From Euryarchaeota archaeon UBA82 (GTDB lineage Archaea; Thermoplasmatota; Poseidoniia; Poseidoniales; Poseidoniaceae), in NCBI GenBank assembly GCA_002496635.1, contig DAKQ01000093.1, positions 10,602 to 33,193 on the forward strand: DNA of 22,592 bases. The letters run 5' to 3'. The notes under the pieces are model-generated. The model was not told where the DNA came from and did not search any database. It saw nothing but the letters and a program-made list of their open reading frames with translations. Shown here piece by piece: positions 8,501 to 15,760 of this stretch (positions within the stretch are counted from its first letter, which is position 1; each line of letters begins with the position of its first letter). Made by a program: the position numbers and the translations under genes.

Positions 8501-8707
8501 GCCCCTATCGACGAGGAAAAACCTGTAGTGGAAGATGAACATCTTCCTGAAGTAAGTCGCCCAATGGAAGAAGATAGAGTTGACCTTGAAGCAGAATTAG
8601 CACGTCTTGATGCAGAGAGGAATTTACGTGGAGAAACGGTACCTGAAGTGAAGGTTGATCCTCATCTTGCTGCATTAGAAAATCAACTTTCAGAGTTGGA
8701 CTTTTGA
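5567..8707 (+). CDS. Large coiled-coil protein with N-terminal roadblock-like segment
   Basis: The protein has 1046 residues from the ATG at 5567 (MFDLPHSEQ), which overlaps the preceding stop; the frame is open from 5504 but those residues lie inside the upstream gene. Residues 1-135 are a small globular region. Residues about 136-235 read like a second roadblock/LC7 domain (HVRGALAADQGILIDSAG, then an Ala/Ser helix, then STIVIAIWTELDTDHARLL). Residues 236-410 are mixed alpha/beta. Residues about 415-700 are a long Glu/Arg/Lys coiled coil. Residues 701-925 are a helical domain, and the tail is acidic and proline-containing, ending in a short helix. There is no Walker A motif or ABC signature, so it is not an SMC or Rad50 ATPase despite the coiled coil. 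It may be a cytoskeletal or membrane-scaffold protein; function unknown. Confidence 0.85.
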   Translation: MFDLPHSEQIDEELNVSPGTIQPFENGYITTWVGRRKTPYGHRLVRAGRIVGWLCEGDSATKLLGGGDARKALEAAEEGMHRLVGYACSLRGLGSLATLIPEAFEFQADAQGLSAGSSLTERLFARNISAVLSTLEGYDHVRGALAADQGILIDSAGSIPGKAEVLASSISSLSDSMTSHQSQLGGTEQGYATLKMGDASVLLASSSTIVIAIWTELDTDHARLLTDLTAQLDGEIGTYAEGAATLPDGFILREGKGGSDAVMSMLAAALEEQVTGHLKAGASDKAVSLAVVKGIPVAMAANGQSFDDAMMGLTESKRILKLHRLASGTTVSSSTGDVESFSLEGFVEALSSVRTRSEKRKETMKHRLMTMFGFEIGLELVRQQRSKVSIRIDGAEASKGLPAASSVAGVDAGLRRRLEEAELRSDSLMRTNAGLTAQLQDSEKQRTQALVRLEEIKESSGDQSVTIQSKNDELNRVQVTVSESRTRMEQAEERADRLLRRVSELEHQLSERAGELAKALGNATSSEALRNELEELSSSEATTRAELESNAQKLASVRDQIDTEERRLRSLEEQISSMRERQANAKSKSNSSEEKVRAAQAKLDQIEAETIASRRRAEEERHRLAEDEARRMQLHSEMRELMTERRDILTELGNLGARRGNAETELSGLIGRAEALTEAHEEAVSDIAEAERLRARLSEEPLAQALLNDDSTFRGLGPVIERLEQARTLGYSVILLDRAVERALQVVQSTVDHIAATPRNLLSSEVMTLLERQVPQTAGAVRGLARWSVQQRLENQLGETVGHLILDLEGILEDYDRSITMLRRMRNVLDQLGQLGAPPEEIDALRMNCMRPEALPSVAVETRRLIRIALDDIYLEADQRDAGEAIALEQTAGVLEELLTQIDASGLTKGVPRGAMWDFQRDGYLPFERTAIPVGQRTPVTDDMIQHIQPTLIVDESVSLDAQPAPEVITEGGWEEMPAPIDEEKPVVEDEHLPEVSRPMEEDRVDLEAELARLDAERNLRGETVPEVKVDPHLAALENQLSELDF

Positions 8708-8716
8708 GGCGATAAC

Positions 8717-8953
8717 ATGACTGAGGCTCTGCTTGGAAGAAACGAAATGGTTGGTTCAAGATATCCCATGTGGGTTGACCGAGTCATTTTCATTCTTGCA
8801 ATCGTTGGTTTTGTATTCCTTAACCAGTACATCTGGGAACAGATAAGTTCAACCTGGATGCAATGGATGGCTTCTGTAGGATTAGCCATTCTCCTACTCA
8901 TCATGACCGAAGTAAGTGGAAGAATGATCCAAATGCTGCGAGTAAATTCTTGA
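8717..8953 (+). CDS. Small two-helix membrane protein
   Basis: The protein has 78 residues with two hydrophobic helices, about 22-40 and 48-63. A basic residue precedes the first, and the tail (MIQMLRVNS) is short. It starts nine bases after the stop of the coiled-coil gene with GAGGCGAT as a plausible ribosome binding site, so it belongs to the same operon. A likely role is to anchor or recruit the coiled-coil/roadblock proteins to the membrane; this is inferred from position only. I do not recognise a family. Its stop abuts the stop of the convergent membrane gene at 8954 with no gap. Confidence 0.7.
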   Translation: MTEALLGRNEMVGSRYPMWVDRVIFILAIVGFVFLNQYIWEQISSTWMQWMASVGLAILLLIMTEVSGRMIQMLRVNS

Positions 8954-10156
8954 TTAGAATTTCTTTTCCTCTACTGGAGCCTGTGTCTTGTTTCCAAGAG
9001 ATTCAATCAAGCCCCAAACTCTCTGCCAAGGAATGAAGAAGCGCATTAATGCGATTATGCTCAGGAAAAGAAGAGCGGATATGACCAGCCCGTAGGTCAA
9101 AGACAATTCAATGGATTCTGAAACTTGAGCAGCCCATTGGCTACCAGTTGATGAACTCACAACTTCAAGAAGAACGCTGTGGAATCCAAGAGCAATCATC
9201 GTCACTAAACCTGTGATAGTGAGGAATCCTGCAGTATGACGCAGATGTCCGTTGAGAACGTTATCCATTTGTTTGACATATTCAGGATCTCTTTTACAAG
9301 ATTCGGGCAATCTGTAGGCGTATTCGAGGTAACGAATGACACCAAAGCCAGATTCTTGAAACACCATAATCAAAACAGCAATAAGAATCAAAGAAAGTTG
9401 TTCAGGCGTTACCAAGTCAAAGCCAAAGATACCAATGGTTGGATCACTCACCTGTGTTTCAAGTGTTTTCAGATTTGCCCCCCAATCACCTAACTGAGTC
9501 TTGATCAATGGGAATGTGAGGATTGCATGTATACCAAGGAAGAGAAGAGTAAATCCAATCGCCCAACCAATTGAGCGTCGAGATAGACCCCATATGCCAC
9601 GTGTACCCATGATAACTGGTAAAAGGTAGACAAAGAGGATAACAAGTGATAAAATCATCAATAAAGGCCATTCAAGCGTTTCCAATTCACCTTCAGAAGG
9701 AGCTCGGAAATCCAGTGAGAAAATCATTGATGGAACCCATGTCAAGAGAAGGCGCCCAACCAAAGACACCATGAGTAAAATGATGAATCCAAGTTTGATT
9801 CTCTGTTGAAGTTTTGGTGATTGGAATGCCATCAAGGCCATCGAACCACCAAGAAGGAGACCGAGAATAATAGGGACATAAAATCGAGAAAGCCCTTGTC
9901 TTCCTTCCCCAGTGATCCAATCGCCTATTGGAACTTCACCAACGAGCGATTCAAGGGTATCAAAGACCATTGTGTGGTCAATACTGTTGACAACATAGGT
10001 TGAGACGACCTCAAGATACATCCAGACAAGAGCAATGGTTGCTATCACTTGCAGAGTGATGATTTGCCATTGCTTTCTCAACATTTTGAGATGGAGCGTA
10101 CGTGGCCGTCCACCAAGAAGAGAAACATCACTCTGAGGATCTACTTCACCTGCCAT
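8954..10156 (-). CDS. Eight-helix membrane protein of the DUF58 operon
   Basis: The protein has 400 residues with about eight transmembrane helices near 32-55, 93-112, 122-146, 163-184, 197-216, 253-275, 309-331 and 352-376. The N-terminal 30 residues are soluble and basic, and the C-terminus is a short charged tail (KTQAPVEEKKF). No catalytic or transporter motif is obvious. The start ATG follows directly on the TAG of the DUF58 gene, with GAGGGGGTT just upstream as the ribosome binding site, so it is the third gene of a tightly coupled operon. Membrane partners of DUF58 proteins are common, and it probably works with them in an envelope complex, but I cannot name the family. Confidence 0.8.
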   Translation of the reverse strand: MAGEVDPQSDVSLLGGRPRTLHLKMLRKQWQIITLQVIATIALVWMYLEVVSTYVVNSIDHTMVFDTLESLVGEVPIGDWITGEGRQGLSRFYVPIILGLLLGGSMALMAFQSPKLQQRIKLGFIILLMVSLVGRLLLTWVPSMIFSLDFRAPSEGELETLEWPLLMILSLVILFVYLLPVIMGTRGIWGLSRRSIGWAIGFTLLFLGIHAILTFPLIKTQLGDWGANLKTLETQVSDPTIGIFGFDLVTPEQLSLILIAVLIMVFQESGFGVIRYLEYAYRLPESCKRDPEYVKQMDNVLNGHLRHTAGFLTITGLVTMIALGFHSVLLEVVSSSTGSQWAAQVSESIELSLTYGLVISALLFLSIIALMRFFIPWQRVWGLIESLGNKTQAPVEEKKF

Positions 10157-11419
10157 CTAGAACCCCCTCACTTGCATAATTGCTTGAGACAAATCCATGT
10201 CAGGCATCCAATCAATCACTTGTGCCCCTGAACCTGCCAGAGTTGTCAATCGATTTTGGCGCTCAAGTTTGAGAACTTCATACGACATTCGAGGAATACG
10301 GGAGACGAGGCGCTCGAAATCAATACTTGATGGCGATAGGACGGTGACTTCATGGCCTCGTCCGACTAAGTCTCGAACTGCTGCGGGTACTGTACCGTCT
10401 CCTTCGCATGATGAGATGATGAACACTGGACTACCTCGACTAAATCGACCGCTAAGTGAATTCGTCACTGCCTGCAAAGGCATGCTTCCTTCAGGCTTTA
10501 CTCCAGCTAGAGAACTGAGGATTTTGAAATACTGCTTATCTCCAGTATCTGGAGGAAGATATGACAAACCATCGCCATAGATGCTCAATGCAACGCTGTC
10601 ACGTCGTTTCAAGAAGAATGCTGCAAGGCTGGCTGCACTTACGGTTCCCATTTCGAGTGGATTCTTCAGAACGGTTCCTATTCGTGATACATCTCTTGAG
10701 TCCAGTAGAATGTAGAGATCGGTAACTGCGTCTCGACACTTTTCATTGACCATCAAATCACCAGTTCGAGCAAATGCTTTCCAATTGATGTTCTTGAATG
10801 GATCTCCTGGAACGTATTCCCTCAATGAATAGAATTCAGAACCTTGTCCTGGTGTCCTCAAGGTTGTTGCTCCAGTGTACATCTTTGGAGTACGAGAACG
10901 AAGGAATGCTTCCTCGACTTCCTTAATTTGTGGGAAGATGACAATGTCTGAGTGATGATCGACATACATGTCTTCCACTCCAAGATTGAAGGTGTTTCGA
11001 ACACGGAGAGAAACAGGACCGATTGAATAATGTCCACGAAGTGGGCATCGTAAAACGTAACGAATACGTGCACTTTCACCTGGTTTGAGATTAAGACGCA
11101 TTTGATTCAATCCACTTCTGAGCTTCATTTCATGAGGAATATTATCGTAAACATCGAGTAGTTGAGTGCGACGATTACTTCGATTGGTGACGAGCAGTTC
11201 AACATACAAGTCATCTCCTTTGTACAAGTTATCTGCTGAAAGCGTACGTTGCACTTCGATATCACCGTGCCCAGACACCCACGAATTCACAACGATGAAT
11301 GTGATTAAAGCAAGACCAAGAATCATCATCTGATTATTAGTAATCATCATTCCGATGAGAATCAGTGCGATACCACCTGTGAAGGTGAATGCTGCTTTGC
11401 GTGTCCACATAGTGCTCAC
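10157..11419 (-). CDS. DUF58 domain protein, membrane-anchored, vWA-like
   Basis: The protein has 420 residues. Two N-terminal helices (about 9-27 and 30-47) anchor it, then a beta-rich region (about 52-160) of the kind often found before DUF58. The DUF58 signature YVPGDPFKNINWKAFARTGD sits around 202-221, followed by a von Willebrand A-like half with DxS in LLDSRD (about 238-243). DUF58 proteins usually occur with MoxR AAA+ ATPases and are thought to take part in assembling or maturing envelope or secreted complexes; the molecular role is not settled. The GTG at 11419 overlaps the upstream stop by four bases (GTGA). An ATG at 11410, preceded by GGTGA at good spacing, is an equally plausible start and would shorten it by three residues. 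Confidence 0.9.
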   Translation of the reverse strand: MSTMWTRKAAFTFTGGIALILIGMMITNNQMMILGLALITFIVVNSWVSGHGDIEVQRTLSADNLYKGDDLYVELLVTNRSNRRTQLLDVYDNIPHEMKLRSGLNQMRLNLKPGESARIRYVLRCPLRGHYSIGPVSLRVRNTFNLGVEDMYVDHHSDIVIFPQIKEVEEAFLRSRTPKMYTGATTLRTPGQGSEFYSLREYVPGDPFKNINWKAFARTGDLMVNEKCRDAVTDLYILLDSRDVSRIGTVLKNPLEMGTVSAASLAAFFLKRRDSVALSIYGDGLSYLPPDTGDKQYFKILSSLAGVKPEGSMPLQAVTNSLSGRFSRGSPVFIISSCEGDGTVPAAVRDLVGRGHEVTVLSPSSIDFERLVSRIPRMSYEVLKLERQNRLTTLAGSGAQVIDWMPDMDLSQAIMQVRGF

Positions 11420-13032
11420 CTACGCCCCCACGCTTTGATGCGTTTCACAAGTGCAACAGATTGTTCCAAGGAATACTTTCCGGGTTCAATTGCAAATTTA
11501 GCAAGAACCGGATCTTGAATTAAACCAACCAATTCCTTTGCAGACATTGCATGGAATTCATCCCTTGTCAATCCATTCTGATTACGAACCTTCGAAAGGA
11601 ATACCTGCCGTATTTTCTCTGTTTTCGCATAATATGTGTATCGATTAGCGTCACCAAATCCGTAATAGATGATGCTGAATATGTGACGCCATGGTTCTGG
11701 ATCACGCTTCTTGAGAAGAACCCCCTCGAATGTGATGAAGAGCACAACAAACAATGCTAGCATTGCAAGTCCTTCCCCAGTGAAGTAAACGAGTAGGAAA
11801 TAGACGGTATTGTAAGAATCTGCTAAGAGAGCATTCTGTGGGTGTCTGCTTTCGTCAAAGATGACCATTGCATTTTCAGCAGGCTGCCCAGTTTCACCAT
11901 CAATTGTACTCATCAATGATTCAGCAATGACATCAAGGGCCCACTTACGATTGTCATTCGCAGGCACGAGTTTCTCTGTATCCCCATATTTGCCTTCGTT
12001 GAATCCCTCGTAGTCGTAAATGGCGTTAATCAGTGAACTACCATCTGCGATGAAGAACACTCTGCCACCTTCATCAGGATCGCAAGTCGATGATGCACAT
12101 GCTTCGATTGAGAGATTGAATTGACCCCAGAGGTCTGGAGTCTCGCTGGTTTGTTCGTTACCAACCCAAAGCTCGCCGTCACCATTGACATCAACAGTTG
12201 CTTGGTTGCTGGTAACTGCACGAACGTTCACATCGTTTAGAGCACCTTTGACACCAGGGACAATCTCAAGCCCCGTTACGTTGTTGAGAAGCATAGTGTA
12301 TGTTGCATTGTATTCAATTCGGCCGAGTTCACCTGAACTCTTGACCCAATGATGAGAGCAAATACCCGCCTCTTCTAGAGTCATGTCTTGACCATCGAGT
12401 TGGTTGCAAGGATGTGGACCAGTAACGCCAGACCAACGCTCATGCTGATCTATTGTGGTTTGGTCAAGCGTTGTTCCGTTCATTCCACAAGGGCTGGCTT
12501 GCATACACATCCAGATGTAATTATAATCTAATTCAGCAACATAATTTGTATCGTACAACTGATATCCTGAATAACGTACTCCGTACGCCTCACCAATACT
12601 GCCAGCATAACCAAAGTCTTCGAGAACAATAACGGTTCCACCATTGTCAACAAATTCTACAATTGCATCAACTTCTGAGGGAGAATACCCATCTTCTGTT
12701 GCGATTGTAATGAAACCGTCTTCATCAAATTGAGGGAAAGAGAGCGTGTCGCGTTCAACACCTGCGACAACGAAAGTTGTATTTCGAGGATCTTCGATAT
12801 CTGCCAACAAAAGTGGACTGCTCACAAGTGATCTTGTTTCAATGCCCATATCATTGATGTCTTCACGGAATGCAGACATATCATCCCAGTCATCATCGTA
12901 TGCAGACAGTTGATTCGACTGACTGATATTGATAAAATTCTGAAGAACGGTGAGAAGAAGGATGCCGAGAACAGCCCAGAATGCAACCTGAAGCCCAATT
13001 CGGTTCAGATTTCTTGCTCGTTCCGCCGCCAT
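11416..13032 (-). CDS. DUF4350-like membrane protein with large extracytoplasmic domain
   Basis: The protein has 538 residues from the ATG at 13032 (MAAERARN), chosen over the GTG at 13041 because AGGTGG lies five bases upstream. One N-terminal helix spans about 13-33. A long extracytoplasmic region follows with a glutamine-amidotransferase-like alpha/beta segment (EVDAIVEFVDNGGTVIVLEDFG, split near 120-140), six cysteines that could form disulfides, and an acidic loop DVNGDGE. A second hydrophobic stretch at about 409-440, preceded by FDESRHP, returns the chain to a basic cytosolic tail. This layout resembles DUF4350/GldG-like proteins that accompany DUF58 and MoxR genes. It is the first gene of the three-gene operon, overlapping DUF58 by four bases. 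The function is unknown beyond a probable envelope role. Confidence 0.8.
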   Translation of the reverse strand: MAAERARNLNRIGLQVAFWAVLGILLLTVLQNFINISQSNQLSAYDDDWDDMSAFREDINDMGIETRSLVSSPLLLADIEDPRNTTFVVAGVERDTLSFPQFDEDGFITIATEDGYSPSEVDAIVEFVDNGGTVIVLEDFGYAGSIGEAYGVRYSGYQLYDTNYVAELDYNYIWMCMQASPCGMNGTTLDQTTIDQHERWSGVTGPHPCNQLDGQDMTLEEAGICSHHWVKSSGELGRIEYNATYTMLLNNVTGLEIVPGVKGALNDVNVRAVTSNQATVDVNGDGELWVGNEQTSETPDLWGQFNLSIEACASSTCDPDEGGRVFFIADGSSLINAIYDYEGFNEGKYGDTEKLVPANDNRKWALDVIAESLMSTIDGETGQPAENAMVIFDESRHPQNALLADSYNTVYFLLVYFTGEGLAMLALFVVLFITFEGVLLKKRDPEPWRHIFSIIYYGFGDANRYTYYAKTEKIRQVFLSKVRNQNGLTRDEFHAMSAKELVGLIQDPVLAKFAIEPGKYSLEQSVALVKRIKAWGRR

Positions 13033-13129
13033 TTCACCCACCTGCTAGAACACCGTTCAGACAAAGACGGGCTCACATCGGTTTAGAAGGTTGTCCAATC
13101 GTGTTGGCAAAATGCTCATCCATGCATCA

Positions 13130-13372
13130 TCAAATTTTCAGCAAAATAACTTGCCCAAATGAAGATACATCAGTTGAAGGGATGTACACATTTCCATTCT
13201 TTGAAGGATAAGAAACACGGCTTACATCTAGGTTGTTTCCAAAAGCAATGACCAGGTCTGAAATCTCTCCATTTGAAATGTCAATCACAAAGTCTACGAG
13301 TGTTCCAACTTCTTTTCCTTTTCGATCTTGAACGATACGTCCAAGCATTTCCTGCCCGAAACTGGATTCCAT
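13130..13372 (-). CDS. PRC-barrel domain protein
   Basis: The 80 residues correspond to a single PRC-barrel: MLGRIVQDRKGKEVGTLVDF followed by DISNGEISDLVIAF, then YIPSTDVSSFGQVILL. Free-standing PRC-barrel proteins are widespread in archaea; some bind RNA or ribosome-maturation factors and, in Euryarchaeota, PRC-barrel (CdpB-type) proteins take part in cell division with FtsZ and SepF. Which applies here cannot be read from the sequence. AAGGCGA about five bases before the ATG supports the start, and a TATA-like TTTATGCGC about 30 bases upstream suggests its own promoter with almost no leader. It lies between the CDC48 gene and the DUF58 operon on the same strand. Confidence 0.85.
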   Translation of the reverse strand: MESSFGQEMLGRIVQDRKGKEVGTLVDFVIDISNGEISDLVIAFGNNLDVSRVSYPSKNGNVYIPSTDVSSFGQVILLKI

Positions 13373-13396
13373 GGGATTCGCCTTGTATTACCGACA

Positions 13397-13405
13397 GCGC
13401 ATAAA
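13397..13405 (-). promoter_or_regulatory. Candidate promoter of the PRC-barrel gene
   Basis: On the minus strand this reads TTTATGCGC, about 25-33 bases before the ATG at 13372, the spacing expected of an archaeal TATA element for a near-leaderless transcript. The identical nine bases occur on the plus strand at 15704-15712 before the aldehyde dehydrogenase gene. Confidence 0.4.
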
Positions 13406-13425
13406 GGACTTGACCGTTTCCTTAC

Positions 13426-15651
13426 TTACATCGTTTCCATACCGAAACCGTAATCTCGGGTTCGCTTGATGTTGGAAAGCCCTGATGTCAAACGAGTTTC
13501 CATCTTTTGATAGTACTCAAGCATCTCAGGAGTAACTGTAGGACGAACCCGTGTGACTGCATCGTCAAAATGCTTCTTAGCGACTTTCTTCTTTCCAGCA
13601 CGCATTGCGATAAGTGCTGCTTCTCGGCACACAGCTTCAATGTCTGCTCCCGTGAATCCTTCCATGTTTGAAAGAATATCCTTGAAAGAGAATTTGGATA
13701 ATGGCATTCCCTCCGAGTGAATCTGGAAAATGGCTTCTCTGGCTGGAGCATCTGGCGGAGGTACGTGGAGAACACGCTCAAAACGACCGCTTCGCAAAAG
13801 AGCTGGATCAATCATTTCTGGTCTGTTTGTTGCAGCGACAACAATCACTCCATCGAGTGATTCAACACCGTCCATGCTTGCTAGCAACTGGTTAACAACT
13901 CTATTTCCAACATCGCTTCCTTCACCGTTGGATGAACTTCTCATACTTGCAATCGACTCGAATTCATCCAAGAAGATAATTGAAGGCGAAGATTGCTTTG
14001 CTTTCTTGAATATTTCACGTATACCACGTTCGGATTCTCCGACCCATTTAGAAATCATTTCCGGACCTTTAATCGAAATGAAATTCGCTTGGGCTTCGTT
14101 GGCAATTGCCTTAGCAAGTAGCGTCTTTCCAGTACCAGGTGCGCCGAATAAAACAATTCCTCGAGGCGGTTTGATGTTGAAATGTTCAAAGATTTCTGGT
14201 TTGGTTAAAGGCCATTCAACAGATTCCTTCAATCGGTCTTTCACCTCTTCGAGACCTCCAACTTCATCCCATTGGATTTCAGGTATCTCGACATAAATCT
14301 CTCGAAGAGCAGATGGTTCAACATCCTTGATTGCATGCTTGAAGTCATCCATACGAACTTCCATCTTCTCGAGAACTTCAGGTGGAATTGTTTCTTCCTC
14401 AAGGTCAATTTCTGGGAGATATCGTCGCAGTGCTTTCATTGCTGCTTCTCGAACGAGGGCTGCAAGATCTGCTCCAACGAATCCATAGGTATTATCGAGA
14501 ACCCAATTGATTTCAAAATCATCAGCAATAGGCATTTGGCGTGTGTGAACATCCATGATTTCTTGTCGCCCATCTCGATCTGGGACGCCAATCTCGATTT
14601 CTCGGTCGAATCGTCCAGGTCGTCGAAGAGCTGGGTCAAGTGCATCTCTTCTGTTGGTTGCACCAATGACAACAACATTGTCTCGGCCTTGCATGCCGTC
14701 CATCAGCGTTAGCATCTGAGCAACAACACGTCGTTCAACTTCACCGCTAACATCTTCACGCTTAGGGCAAATCGAATCGATTTCATCAATGAAGATAATC
14801 GCAGGAGAGTTTTCGCTTGCTTCATCAAAGATTTCTCGTAGTTGTTTCTCAGATTCACCGTAATATTTGGAAATGATTTCTGGCCCATTAATGGACTTGA
14901 AGTGGGCGTTTACTTCTGTAGCAACCGCCTTTGCGATCATTGTTTTTCCAGTCCCAGGTGGGCCATGGAGAAGAACACCCTTTGGAGGATCAATTCCAAG
15001 TCTTCGGAACAGTTCAGGGTGCTTGAGAGGAAGTTCAATCATTTCACGAACTTTCTGTAATTGTTGCCCAATACCGCCAACATCCTCGTAAGTGATTCCT
15101 TCCGATTGTCCAACATCTTCGTCGTCAATCGCCTCGTCCTTGATGACAATGTCAGTGTCGCTTGTTACTTTCACGATTCCTTTCGGAGTGGTTTGAACGA
15201 CTGCGAACGGTAGTGCTTCTGCAAACAAGGTCATGCCAGGAATGAAGATTCTATCACCAGCCATAACTGGGCGCTTCGAGAGGCCTCTTCGAGCAAAGCC
15301 TTCAATTCCGGGGCCGAATTTTACCTTCTGCTTGTTTGCCATGACAGGAGATAGTGTGAGTTTTGTACACTCTTTTGCTTCTGCTTTGATGACATCGACT
15401 CGATCGCCTAAGCTTACGCCCGCATTCTTTCTGATGATTCCATCAATACGAACAATGTCCATTTTGGCGTCTTCGGGGCGGCTTCGCCAATAGATAGCGG
15501 CTGTCGAACGCTTTTCACCACGGATTTCAACAATGTCGCCCGGCTTGAGGTCAAGACCATGGTCTCCCGAAATTCGTGCTCTTCCGTGCCCTACATCGGA
15601 TGGAATTGCCTTTGCTACTCTTAACGAAACTCCGTCATCATCGCCGCTCAT
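13426..15651 (-). CDS. cdc48: CDC48/VCP (VAT-like) double AAA+ ATPase
   Basis: This is a hexameric AAA+ unfoldase that extracts and unfolds proteins, in archaea probably feeding the 20S proteasome. The 741 residues match the family. The N-terminal double-psi/four-strand substrate domain covers about 1-185. D1 has Walker A GPPGTGKT (230-237), pore loop KYYGES, Walker B IIFIDEID (285-292) and arginine-finger region RPGRFDR. D2 has Walker A GAPGTGKT (503-510), pore loop KWVGES, Walker B IIFLDE (558-563) and RSGRFER. The D2 walker sequence and the phenylalanine after LDE are mild departures from the common GPPGTGKT and LDEID. The C-terminus (GFGMETM) is not an HbYX proteasome-docking motif. The start ATG at 15651 lacks a strong ribosome binding site. 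It is divergent from the aldehyde dehydrogenase gene. Confidence 0.97.
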   Translation of the reverse strand: MSGDDDGVSLRVAKAIPSDVGHGRARISGDHGLDLKPGDIVEIRGEKRSTAAIYWRSRPEDAKMDIVRIDGIIRKNAGVSLGDRVDVIKAEAKECTKLTLSPVMANKQKVKFGPGIEGFARRGLSKRPVMAGDRIFIPGMTLFAEALPFAVVQTTPKGIVKVTSDTDIVIKDEAIDDEDVGQSEGITYEDVGGIGQQLQKVREMIELPLKHPELFRRLGIDPPKGVLLHGPPGTGKTMIAKAVATEVNAHFKSINGPEIISKYYGESEKQLREIFDEASENSPAIIFIDEIDSICPKREDVSGEVERRVVAQMLTLMDGMQGRDNVVVIGATNRRDALDPALRRPGRFDREIEIGVPDRDGRQEIMDVHTRQMPIADDFEINWVLDNTYGFVGADLAALVREAAMKALRRYLPEIDLEEETIPPEVLEKMEVRMDDFKHAIKDVEPSALREIYVEIPEIQWDEVGGLEEVKDRLKESVEWPLTKPEIFEHFNIKPPRGIVLFGAPGTGKTLLAKAIANEAQANFISIKGPEMISKWVGESERGIREIFKKAKQSSPSIIFLDEFESIASMRSSSNGEGSDVGNRVVNQLLASMDGVESLDGVIVVAATNRPEMIDPALLRSGRFERVLHVPPPDAPAREAIFQIHSEGMPLSKFSFKDILSNMEGFTGADIEAVCREAALIAMRAGKKKVAKKHFDDAVTRVRPTVTPEMLEYYQKMETRLTSGLSNIKRTRDYGFGMETM

Positions 15652-15701
15652 GGGTTGTCTAAATCCTCAGGGTACTAAAACAGTTAGATGAAGAAATCCC
15701 C

Positions 15702-15714
15702 TTTTTATGCGCAT
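15702..15714. promoter_or_regulatory. Shared promoter element between cdc48 and aldehyde dehydrogenase
   Basis: TTTTTATGCGCAT contains TTTATGCGC (15704-15712), also found before the PRC-barrel gene. Read on the plus strand it is a TATA element about 50-60 bases before the dehydrogenase ATG at 15761; read on the minus strand (ATGCGCATAAAAA) it lies about 50 bases before the cdc48 ATG. One or both genes may use it. The upstream in-frame ATG at 15707 falls within it. Confidence 0.4.
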
Positions 15715-15760
15715 GAAAATCAAACGTAGACTTCATGGAGGGAGTTGGACTCGGACGTTC

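Noticed and set aside
5567..8707. SMC/Rad50-type ATPase
   Set aside because: Long coiled coil fits, but no Walker A, Walker B or ABC signature is present at either end.
13730..14296. 188-residue open frame on the + strand opposite cdc48
   Set aside because: It lies wholly antisense to conserved AAA+ motifs; its composition (Ser/Pro/Thr-rich) is that of a mirror frame and it has no ribosome binding site.
14272..14712. 146-residue + strand frame inside cdc48
   Set aside because: Fully antisense to the D1-D2 linker of a conserved gene with no homology I can recognise.
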